DNA from: Patescibacteria group bacterium UBA6263
GTDB taxonomy: Bacteria > Patescibacteriota > Gracilibacteria > Absconditabacterales > Absconditicoccaceae
Assembly: GCA_002441085.1 (NCBI GenBank)
Contig: DJVF01000023.1
Coordinates: 26,355 to 50,340, forward strand
DNA length: 23,986 bases
Direction of reading: 5' to 3'
The position numbers and the translations under genes are program-made. The notes beneath the pieces were generated by a model, which saw only the letters and a list, made by a program, of their open reading frames with translations, was not told where the DNA came from and did no database searches. Positions 16,356 through 23,986 of the stretch are shown here, piece after piece; position 1 is the stretch's first letter, and every line of letters begins with the position of its first letter.

Positions 16356-17495
16356 CTATTGGATTTTTCAGATAGCTTTAGCAATAATATTTGCAATATT
16401 TTTATCCAATGGTGAAGGTATAATATTATTTGGACTTAAATCTGTAACATAATTAGCCAAAGCTTCAGCAGCAGCTATTTTGTGCGCATCTGTGATCTGC
16501 GATATGCGATTATCTAACGCTCCTCTAAAAATACCAGGGAAAACGAGCAAATTATTTATCTGATTAGGGAAATCGCTTCTTCCTGTAGCTACTATATAAG
16601 CTCATCCAGCTAATGCTTCTTCCCTAGTAATTTCTGGTTCAGGATTGGAAAGAGAGAATACTATTGCTTGTTTTGCCATCTTTTCAACATCTGTAGCTTG
16701 TATAAGATTGGGTCTACTAACTCATATAAATACATCAGCTCAAACAATTACTTCTTTTAAGGATCAGTTTTCATTATTTATATTATATTGCAATAATGAT
16801 TGTTTGTATTTATTTAAATCTCCCCTAGCAGAATGTATAGCTCAATGAGAATCTACCAAAATTAGATTTTGAAGTCAGTATTTTACAAGTAATTTGGATA
16901 TTGCTATACCGGCTGCTCATGCTCAAGCAAGGACCACCTTAATATCTGAGAAATTTTTATTTACAAGTTTAAGTGAGTTGATAAGTCATGCAAGGACAAC
17001 AATTGCTGTACCATGCTGATCATCATGAAAAACTGGTATTGAAAGACGTTTTTGGAGTTCTTCTTCGATATAGAAACAATTTGGTGCAGCTATATCTTCC
17101 AAATTTATTCATCCAAATGTAGGAGAAATAGCCTCTACAACGCGAATTATTTCATCTGGATCTTGAGTAGAAAGTACTATGGGTATAGCGTCTACCCCAC
17201 CAAACTCTTTCAAAAGTATAGCCTTTCACTCCATCACAGGCAATCATGCCAATCACCCAATATTGCCCAATCAAAGTACTGAACTTCAATCACTAATCAC
17301 AGCAACTGAATTATTTTTCCATGTATATTTATATGCTAGTTCTGGATTTTTAGCTATTAATCTACAAGGCTCAGCAACTCAAGGAGTATAGTAGATAGAA
17401 AGATCTTCTCTTGAGGATAAAGGAACTTTGGATTGTACTGATAATTTTCACTTGTATTCTAAATGCTTTTCTACTGATAACTTGTTATAATCCAT
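16356..17495 (-). CDS. NAD(P)-dependent malic enzyme
   Basis: 379 residues, the short bacterial form without a phosphotransacetylase domain. It oxidatively decarboxylates malate to pyruvate and CO2. Signatures: LSIYYTPGVAEPC with the catalytic Tyr region; VAVISDGSSVLGLGNIGGLA; PVMEGKAILLKEFGGVDAIP with the catalytic Lys; GGINLEDIAAPNCF and PVFHDDQHGTAIV (metal ligands); the NAD-binding fold VVLAGAGAAGIAIS; FSLSNPEPEIT; VATGRSDFPNQINN; VFPGIFRGALD. By my count 18 of 30 glycines are TGA. The start follows a promoter-like pair at 17528-17555, and the gene leads a likely two-gene unit with aroE. NAD versus NADP preference cannot be read from the sequence by eye. Confidence 0.95.
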
Positions 17496-17527
17496 GTTCT
17501 ATATTTATAATATATAAATCTTTTTTT

Positions 17528-17555
17528 ATTATAGTCTGATATGCTTATTTTTCAA
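17528..17555 (-). promoter_or_regulatory. Promoter of the malic enzyme-aroE unit
   Basis: On the minus strand TTGAAA (17550-17555), a 16-base spacer, TATAAT (17528-17533), about 33 bases before the malic enzyme ATG. Confidence 0.7.
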
Positions 17556-17600
17556 TGATAAAAGACATTCTCATAAATATTACTTAATATCATTTTATAA

Positions 17601-17915
17601 CTATGTTTTCATTTTAAAAAAATACTCTGAATAAAACTCAGAGCATTTTGATTTAAATAAGGCAGGTCAATCTGCCGTACGAATTTCTTCATACTTGTTG
17701 AGAATTGAAAATGCAACATCACTAACACATTTTGTCTGTTTTATAAGAGCTTCTACGAGAGTGTTCTCATCAATCTCTTTGACATCTCCGAATCTAGAGC
17801 TATCTTTTTTAGACTGAATTGTTTTAAGATCATATGCAAAATTCTCAAATACCCCATCTTCTTGGGCAAAAAAAGCTGCAGCTTGAAGGATAAGATCTAA
17901 TCTATACGTATTCAT
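17601..17915 (-). CDS. Hypothetical small acidic protein, 82 or 104 aa
   Basis: No family recognised. It reads MNTYRLDLILQAAAFFAQED through LVEALIKQTKCVSDVAFSIL to NKYEEIRTAD, then a TGA at 17667-17669. Read as Gly, the frame continues GPALFKSKCSEFYSEYFFKM to KT and TAG at 17601. The extension runs through a well-formed intrinsic terminator (17615-17645), so the product may instead end at TGA. The TGA also sits in the loop of a hairpin GGCAG-ATTGAC-CTGCC. The first 82 codons contain only two glycines, GGG and GGA, and no TGA. Coordinates give the code-25 frame; ending at TGA would make it 17667-17915. It is probably cytoplasmic and mostly helical. A TTGACT element upstream (17966-17971) may be its -35 box. 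Confidence 0.6.
17615..17645 (-). terminator. Intrinsic terminator overlapping the 3' end of the small gene
   Basis: On the minus strand TGCTCTGA (17638-17645) pairs with TCAGAGTA (17623-17630), 8 bp with one G-T, loop of 7, followed by TTTTTTT. It lies 22 bases past the TGA but before the first TAG. Confidence 0.8.
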
Positions 17916-17974
17916 AATTCATGAATTTTGTTTATCTTATAATAATATATATATATACAAGACAAAGTCAATAA

Positions 17975-18820
17975 CTATTTTATTTCTCTGGCCATTATCA
18001 TAATTCTTTTGTCTGTTCTACCGAGTGGATAGCATCACATTAGAGTTAGATAATCTCATTTTTGATTATATTCGAGGAAAAGTGAATTTACTTTGCTAGG
18101 CACAATTATCTGTGTATATTCTACTATATATTCATGTAGATTTCATTCTCGTATGACTTGTATTTTGTCTCAGGGGGTAAGTTTGGGTATTTGAGAAAAT
18201 ATAGTTCAATAAGGATTCTTTTGTCGTCGTTCTTGAGATGTATGCCCAAATATCAAAGTATTACCTCATTGTCATGGATAAGGTGTAGTAGGATACTTGA
18301 CTACTCCATTCATCAGTTCCTTATCAAAATTTTGGATTGTAAAATCTTTGGCATCTTTGTACTGACTATCTACAAGTGGTATATCCATACTCAAAGATGG
18401 TATAATCAATCTATTTGTAGGAGGCAATGTATTGAAATCAAATTCATATTGTTTTAATCTTTCTTGTAATATACTTTCAGTAGATGGAGATATAGGTATT
18501 TCTATCTGAGTATAAGTAGAATATTGATCGATAAGAGACTGAGTTTCCTCTAATCTTTTTGAGTTACTTTGTATAATAGTAGATATAGAACTATTGGTTT
18601 GAATTGCGTTTTCATCTCGAGATTGAACTAATTGAGAATCATTTAAATTCAAAGATGCAGACAAACTATTTGCAAATAAATTGATATTTGTAAAGATAAG
18701 CATTCAAACAAAAACTATTCAAAAAATTATTATTAATGTTTTGACTTCTTTAAATATAGAGTTTGTATTATTTATTGGTTTCTTGTTTTTTGCCAATCTT
18801 TCTAGATGATCTAAATGCAT
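17975..18820 (-). CDS. Sortase family transpeptidase
   Basis: 281 residues. N-terminal cytoplasmic segment MHLDHLERLAKNKKPINNTN, one membrane helix at about 28-50, then a linker and an extracellular sortase barrel. Barrel start: LIIPSLSMDIPLVDSQYKDA; catalytic His193 in NTLIFGHTSQERR; catalytic Cys263 in YLTLMGCYPLGRTDKRIMIM with Arg272 at the expected site. The usual TLxTC motif reads TLMGC, its Gly encoded by TGA. Sortases cleave an LPxTG-like signal and join the protein to the cell wall or to other subunits; order of motifs and size fit class D/E enzymes, but the class is a guess. No LPxTG-type substrate is visible in this window. It lies downstream of the histidine kinase on the same strand but is separated by a terminator. 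Confidence 0.88.
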
Positions 18821-18924
18821 AAAAGTATATCAATCATGTAATATAAAATACGATATGATTATAATCTAAATAGAAAATAAATCAAAAAAATCTGGATTAA
18901 TAAAACAATAATTATTGACAAATT

Positions 18925-18953
18925 TAAAAAATCCACAACGAAAACGTGTGGAT
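18925..18953 (-). terminator. Terminator of the histidine kinase gene
   Basis: On the minus strand ATCCACA (18947-18953) pairs with TGTGGAT (18931-18937) around CGTTTTCG, followed by six T. It uses the same ATCCACA/TGTGGAT stem as the closing helix of the RNA at 14630-14741. Confidence 0.85.
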
Positions 18954-18975
18954 CTATAATTTATTTACTAATTAG

Positions 18976-20007
18976 TTAATTAGACAGTGGGATAGTAAAG
19001 TAAAAGTCGGACCCTTTATTTAATTGACTTTCTGCCCAGATTTTACCACTATTAGCTATTACCAAATCTTGACTCAAAACCAAGCCAAGTCCCGTACCTT
19101 TATCTCCCTTGATATCTACTGAAACCACGTTTTCCCCTATTTTGAATAAATTATTCAAAACTTTAGGAGACATTCCTTTGCCATTATCAGAGATTTTTAC
19201 TTGCAAATAATTATCTACAATACAAACATCTATGGTTACTAATCCATGTTTTTGAGTAAATTTGATAGCATTTGAAACCAAATTTCTCAAAATCGTTTCA
19301 ATCATATCTTCATCTCCATATACTAATATAGAATCTTTGATATTGGAGACTAAACTAATATCTCTCTGTAGAGCTTCTACCTTATACAAAGTATAAACAG
19401 AATATACAATTTTGGCAAAGTCAAAGATTCTTTTGTTAGGCAACCATCTACCTGTTTGCAGGCGAGCCCATTTCAACAAACTATCTAACAAAACAAGATT
19501 GTTTTTAGCTGCCTTGAATGCAGATATAAGCAAATGGTTTTTTTCTTCTTGACTATAATCGTCTTGATTATTTACCAACAACTCTAAGATACCTATTATA
19601 GAATTGAAAGGCGATCTAAGATCATGCGCAATAATATCAAAAAACTTGTTTTTGGAGTCAAGCTCAGACCGTAGCTTTTTAGACTTTTCATAGTAGTCTA
19701 TTATCATCTCTGCAATCAAATCCCATTCATCATCGATTCTTTCAGAACGAATATTTGAAAGTAGATTTACATCACCACTATTCATAACCTTGAGAACAAT
19801 ACTAGCTGGTCTAGTAATATAGCGCCTAATTAAAAGGTAAAGAATAATTACCAGGAAGATAAAACTTGATATCGAAGATATCAAGATTGCATGTATTGAT
19901 TGAGTGTAAATGTGCAACAGTAGTGTAATAATGATATAAGCGACAATCAATGAAGACATTACAATCATTATTTTGGATTGTAGAGTACGAAATTTTTTTG
20001 TTTTCAT
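18976..20007 (-). CDS. Orphan membrane sensor histidine kinase with no TGA codons
   Basis: 343 residues. Two membrane helices (about 12-34 and 40-61) with almost no loop between them, so little external sensor; a HAMP-like or linker segment to about 115; dimerisation/phosphoacceptor box FDIIAHDLRSPFNSIIGILE with His128; N-box ILRNLVSNAIKFTQ; G1 DNGKGM at 274-279; F-box LFKIGE; G2 GTGLGL at 304-309; end GSDFYFTIPLSN. It should autophosphorylate on His128 and pass phosphate to a response regulator, but none is adjacent. All 14 glycines use GGN (by my count 5 GGT, 5 GGA, 2 GGC, 2 GGG) and none uses TGA, unlike the other long genes here, so it is an uninterrupted frame even in the standard code. 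That suggests recent acquisition or special selection. Confidence 0.95.
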   Translation of the reverse strand: MKTKKFRTLQSKIMIVMSSLIVAYIIITLLLHIYTQSIHAILISSISSFIFLVIILYLLIRRYITRPASIVLKVMNSGDVNLLSNIRSERIDDEWDLIAEMIIDYYEKSKKLRSELDSKNKFFDIIAHDLRSPFNSIIGILELLVNNQDDYSQEEKNHLLISAFKAAKNNLVLLDSLLKWARLQTGRWLPNKRIFDFAKIVYSVYTLYKVEALQRDISLVSNIKDSILVYGDEDMIETILRNLVSNAIKFTQKHGLVTIDVCIVDNYLQVKISDNGKGMSPKVLNNLFKIGENVVSVDIKGDKGTGLGLVLSQDLVIANSGKIWAESQLNKGSDFYFTIPLSN

Positions 20008-20134
20008 ATTTTAAAAATTTTGTTTGACTTTTTGTTTTGTTATTTTATAGTATAGATATAATTAATTGAATTTCAAGATTAATTATTTAGTCTTTTGAAG
20101 TAATGATTGTATATTTAAATGTATATATACCTCA

Positions 20135-20776
20135 ATGGACAAATACGAGCAAGCACTCAAATATGAAATCTTTAAAAATAAAGAATACTGATTTTTGGAT
20201 AATATAATCAAACAATCTAATATAGTATTTGATATATGATGACACCTAGGATATTTCTCAGAATATTGTCTAGAAATAAATCAGAGTCTAATTATACATT
20301 TTTTTGAACCAGTAAAAGAGTCTTTTGAAAAAGCACAAAATAGGATAAATCATATGGATATATATTGGAATAACAGCGCTATTATGCATAAAAATGGAAT
20401 AAGTGAATTTTTTATTAACTCTGAAAAGAGTATGCAAAGTAGTTTCTTTAATAAGAATTTTTTGAATCCTATGTGAGTTCAAACAAATGTAATTATACAA
20501 AAACTAGATGAGTATATAGATAATAGAGAAATTGATAGGATAAATCTAATGAAAATAGATATAGAATGAAGTGAGTTTGATGTAATTGAGAATATGTGAA
20601 ATAGTCACTTAAATATGATTGAAAATATTTGTATAGAATATCATATTTTAGATAAAAGTTTCCAAAAAAGGCTCGATATAATGATCGATAAATTGAATAA
20701 TATATATAGATATTTGGATATCATACCAAATAAATATACAGACAAAATTTGATATATTCTTGCTAAAAAACAATAA
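20135..20776 (+). CDS. FkbM-type SAM-dependent methyltransferase
   Basis: 213 residues. SAM-binding motif I IVFDIGGHLGYFSEYCLE (both Gly of the GG pair are TGA), acidic-loop region IIHFFEPVKESFEKAQ, and the FkbM-type motif NLMKIDIEGSEFDVIENMGN. The end YRYLDIIPNKYTDKIGYILA with AKKQ is typical of the family's last strands. FkbM-family enzymes O-methylate sugars or polyketides; here the substrate is unknown, with glycans as one possibility. It starts at an ATG without SD and is transcribed divergently from the histidine kinase. A 171-base AT-rich gap follows before gpmI. Confidence 0.85.
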
Positions 20777-20947
20777 TTCTAAACTAGCTTAATATCTATT
20801 ATAAAAACATTATTTTAGTCAAAATATTTAATGATTTTTTGTAAATACAAAAATATAAAAGAAATATTGAAAAAAGTTATGTGAACAGTAGACTGTATAT
20901 CTAATGATAGAAACTCTAATAATTTTTAATTTATTTTGTGAGTAAAT

Positions 20948-22462
20948 ATGAAGAAAGTGGTATTGGTAATATTAGACTGATTTGGGATAAATCAGAAAAG
21001 CCCTCAAGAAAACGCTATAACACAAGCCAAATCGCCTACATTTCAAAAACTATTTGAATCTAATCATGCTAGCCTGTGAGCACATTGAAAATTTGTATGA
21101 GTGCCTGACTCTTTGATGTGAAACTCGGAGATATGACATCTCACTATATGATCTGGAAGAATAATAAAACAAAGCATAGTCAAGATACAAGATATGTTTG
21201 ATAATTGAGAATTTCAAAAGATCAAAATATTTAAAAAATGAATAGAACATTGTCAAAAAAACTGATCCAATTTGCATCTATTACAGATATTTGGTCCTGG
21301 ATGAGTACACTGATCAGATTCTCATCTAAAAAAGATGTTGGACATTATCCCCAATGATATACCAGTTCTTTTGCATTTATTTGGAGATTGAAGAGATCTA
21401 GAACCAAATTCTATGTTGGAGTTGATGAAAGATTTTGAAAAATATTTAGAAAGATATCCTAATGTAAAGATTTCATCTCTAGCTGGAAGATACTATGGTA
21501 TGGATAGAGACAATAATCGAGATAGAGTACAAAAATCATACGATGAAATAATTTTTGGAGAAAATGAAACAAGTGATACTCCTAGTGAATATATAGCCAA
21601 ATCATACGAAAATGGATTCACAGATGAATTTATCAAACCAGTAAGCTTTATGTGAATGGATAAAATATGAGACTGAGATTCAGTATTCTTTTTAAATTTC
21701 AGATCTGATAGAGCAAGACAAATGACTCAAGCAATTGAACATTCATTGAATGTAGATAAAAAAAACAATACATTTAATTTTATTACAAAAAATATTGAAA
21801 ATGTTTTTTTTGCTAGTATGACAAGATATTATCCAGATTATAAATTAAATGTTTTTGTAGAAAATGATGATATCAAAAATACTTTATGAGAAGTGATTTC
21901 CAGTAAAGAACTTAGACAATTACATTTAGCCGAGACTGAGAAATTTGCTCACGTGACCAAATTTTTTAATTGAGATAAGCAAATTGTTTACGATGGAGAA
22001 AAAGATATTTTGGTTCCTAGTCACAAAGTAGCTACTTATGATCTAGATCCTGAAATGTCTGCTCAAGAAATTTATGACCAATTTGAAATGAATGCTAGAG
22101 ATTATGATTTTGTAATAATAAATTTTGCTAATTGAGACATGGTTGGCCATACATGAATAATGGATGCTGCTATAAAAGCAGTGGAAAAATTAGATGAAAT
22201 AACAGATAAAATAATAAATTTTTGTAATAAAAATGATTTGGAACTTTTAATTACTGCTGATCATGGTAACTGTGAAGAGATGTGAAGTTTGGAAAGCCCA
22301 AAGACTGCTCATACATTAAACCTTGTACCATTTCGATATATAAGCAAATGAACGGTACAAAGTACAGAAAAAACTTGATGACTAGCTGATATTGCTCCAA
22401 CTATATTAAAAATTATGTGAATAGAGATTCCCAAAGAGATGACTGGTCAAAGTTTGATTTAG
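20948..22462 (+). CDS. gpmI: 2,3-bisphosphoglycerate-independent phosphoglycerate mutase
   Basis: 504 residues, typical GpmI length. It interconverts 3- and 2-phosphoglycerate using two Mn ions and a phosphoserine intermediate. N-terminus VVLVILDGFGINQKSPQENA; catalytic Ser60 in VPDSLMGNSEIGHLTIGSGR (flanking glycines are TGA); GPGGVHGSDSHLKKML; LFGDGRDLEPNS; LAGRYYGMDRDNNRDRVQKS; FLNFRSDRARQM; VIINFANGDMVGHTG; LLITADHGNCEEM; end LADIAPTILKIMGIEIPKEM then TGQSLI. All metal-ligand motifs appear present. The serine hydrolase starts 15 bases downstream and eno follows, so the two glycolytic steps flanking 2-phosphoglycerate are probably co-transcribed. Confidence 0.96.
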
Positions 22463-22477
22463 TTTGTAAATAAAAAA

Positions 22478-23488
22478 ATGGAAGAACATAAAAAGCCAGA
22501 TGATAATGTAGAAAAGAAAAAATATAGTTGAAAACTTATAATAATTGTAATTATTCTGTTGTTGTTTTTGGTGTTTTGGGGATTGAAAAATTTAGAAAAA
22601 GATAAAGAAATAGGCCTGATAAATCCTGTTTTGGAGACCAAACACTGAGAGACAATAATGAACAACAAACATATCAATCTAGAATATACTCTTATGGATT
22701 ATAAAAACTCCAAAATTAGAGCTTGAGATTTGACTCATTTGTCTGTATATTTTAGAAATATGAATAATGGTACCCAATTTGGTATTAATCAAAAAGAAAT
22801 GTTTTCACCAGCGAGCTTGATGAAGCTTCCTTTGTTGATTGCTTACTTTAAAAAATCTGAACAGGAAATATGACTGCTGGAAAAGGAACTTACTTTTGTA
22901 GTCAATGGAAGTGTGGATGACTATAAACAAAATATTAAGCCTGAGTGAAAACTAAAAGCAGGTAAAAAATATAAGATAATAGACATATTGAAAAATATGA
23001 TAATATATTCTGATAATGAAGCATCCATATTTTTGGAGAATAATATTGAATTTGATTATTTTATGAAAGTCTTTACTGATATATGAATAGAGTTTCCCCC
23101 ATTTATAGAATGAGCATTTGATAATAATATAAGAGTAGTTGATTACTCTGCGTTTTTTAGAGTATTATATAATTCATCTTATTTGAATAAACAAAACTCT
23201 CAACTAGTATTGGATTTGCTCACAAAAACCAGATTCAAAGAATGATTGTACGCATGAGTGTCTGATACGGATATTTCAATTGCACATAAATTTGGAGAAA
23301 GATCTATATTTGGAAATAATTGAATAGAAAGAATGCAATTACATGATTGTGGAATAATTTATTATCCTGATTATCCGTATCTATTGTGTATAATGACTAG
23401 ATGATATAATTGGGATATTTTGCAAAGTACATTGCAAGAGGTATCTAATATAGTATATCAAAAAATTGATGAAGCTTATAATGAATAG
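22478..23488 (+). CDS. Membrane-anchored class A beta-lactamase-fold serine hydrolase
   Basis: 336 residues. A charged N-terminus (MEEHKKPDDNVEKKKYSGK) and one membrane helix at about 19-36 precede an external domain. Active-site motifs in order: SxxK as FSPASLMKLPLLIAYF with Ser113 and Lys116; SDN at 178-180 in IIYSDNEASIFL; and HKFGE at 270-274 in place of the class A K[T/S]G triad. I do not see the class A Glu166 omega-loop motif (ExxLN), so a penicillin-interacting peptidase, transpeptidase or degenerate hydrolase is as likely as a beta-lactamase. It sits between gpmI (15 bases upstream) and eno (44 bases downstream) in one direction. Calling it an antibiotic-resistance gene would not be justified. 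Confidence 0.8.
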
Positions 23489-23532
23489 CTTATAATTTGG
23501 TAATAAGGTTTTTTAGATTATAAAATAATACA

Positions 23533-23986
23533 ATGTATAAAATCCAGAATGTACATTCACGTGAAGTATTGGATTCTAGAGGGAATCCTACAATAGAGAC
23601 AGAATTGGAAATATTGAATGAAAAATGAGAAGTTAGCAAATGAAGAGCGATTGTCCCTTCATGAGCTTCTACATGAATACACGAAGCATTGGAGCTTAGA
23701 GACGAAGATTCCAAAAGATATTTGGGCAAATGAGTCCTCAAAGCTGTAAATAATGTAAATCAAATTGTTAAAACTGCAATTGAATGAAAAGATTTTGATA
23801 ACTATCAAAATTTAGACAAATTTTTGATAGATCTCGATGGAACCAAAAATAAATCTAATTTATGAGCCAATGCAATACTTGGAGTATCAATGGCATTTGT
23901 GGTTGCTTGTGCCAATAGCGAATCAAAATGAATTTATGAATACTTAAATAATACTCAAGGCAACACTCTCCCCTATCCCATGATGA
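23533..23986 (+). CDS. eno: Enolase (partial, N-terminal 151 residues)
   Basis: Begins MYKIQNVHSREVLDSRGNPT, the classical enolase start, followed by AIVPSGASTGIHEALELRDE (the mobile active-site loop with SGAST), GKGVLKAVNNVN, LIDLDGTKNKSNLGANAILG and VSMAFVVACANSES. It converts 2-phosphoglycerate to phosphoenolpyruvate. The window ends at LPYPMM, before the metal-binding and catalytic barrel residues. Many glycines are TGA. It is the last visible gene of the gpmI-hydrolase-eno run, with only 44 bases upstream, so it may share their promoter. Confidence 0.95.

Noticed and set aside
20880..20947. Very short plus-strand frame (16 codons) starting ATG TGA before gpmI.
   Set aside because: Too short and without any supporting context; nothing else was seen in the 171-base gap.

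Overview
The window is AT-rich and reads correctly only if TGA is glycine (translation table 25), with TAA and TAG as the only stops. TGA falls on invariant glycines: two in the Walker A loop of the UvrD/PcrA helicase, three in the first 15 codons of MnmA, and both glycines around the catalytic serine of phosphoglycerate mutase. This code is known from the CPR lineages Absconditabacteria (SR1) and Gracilibacteria, so the source is very probably a member of one of these. Most starts have no Shine-Dalgarno sequence and follow A/T-rich leaders.

Layout. 1-2.2 kb: partial secreted peptidoglycan amidase (-), a free-standing DnaE-type PHP domain (+), an unknown protein (-). 2.3-2.45 kb: structured RNA (-). 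2.6-5.3 kb: UvrD/PcrA helicase and a CoA-binding protein. 5.6-8.6 kb: a 34-residue lysine-rich protein, a 41-residue ORF, mnmA, and a membrane protein with 14 NTGxx repeats, each using TGA. 8.8-10.7 kb: glmS (-). 10.7-12.05 kb: about 1.3 kb with no convincing gene, much richer in G+C than its surroundings. It holds two minus-strand structured RNAs (about 780 and 370 nt), each with a near-consensus promoter and an intrinsic terminator. 12.2-14.3 kb: proS and an unknown gene. 14.4-14.75 kb: a two-hairpin RNA whose hairpins share a 21-nt loop element but have different stems, then a long-hairpin RNA on the other strand. 14.9-17.5 kb: a long, divergent AroE-like gene and malic enzyme (-). 17.6-20.0 kb: a small unknown gene, a sortase and an orphan histidine kinase (-). 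20.1 kb to the end: an FkbM-type methyltransferase, then gpmI, a beta-lactamase-fold hydrolase and eno in tight succession.

How it fits together. The recognisable genes suit a reduced, host-dependent cell: lower glycolysis (gpmI, eno), malate to pyruvate (malic enzyme), amino-sugar synthesis (glmS), tRNA charging and modification (proS, mnmA), and an envelope set (amidase, sortase, serine hydrolase, repeat protein).

The least explained parts are the structured RNAs. I could not match any of them to tmRNA, RNase P, SRP or 6S RNA by eye. Two genes also stand out against the code: the histidine kinase uses no TGA for any of its 14 glycines, and a small gene at 17.6-17.9 kb has a terminator inside its code-25 3' end.
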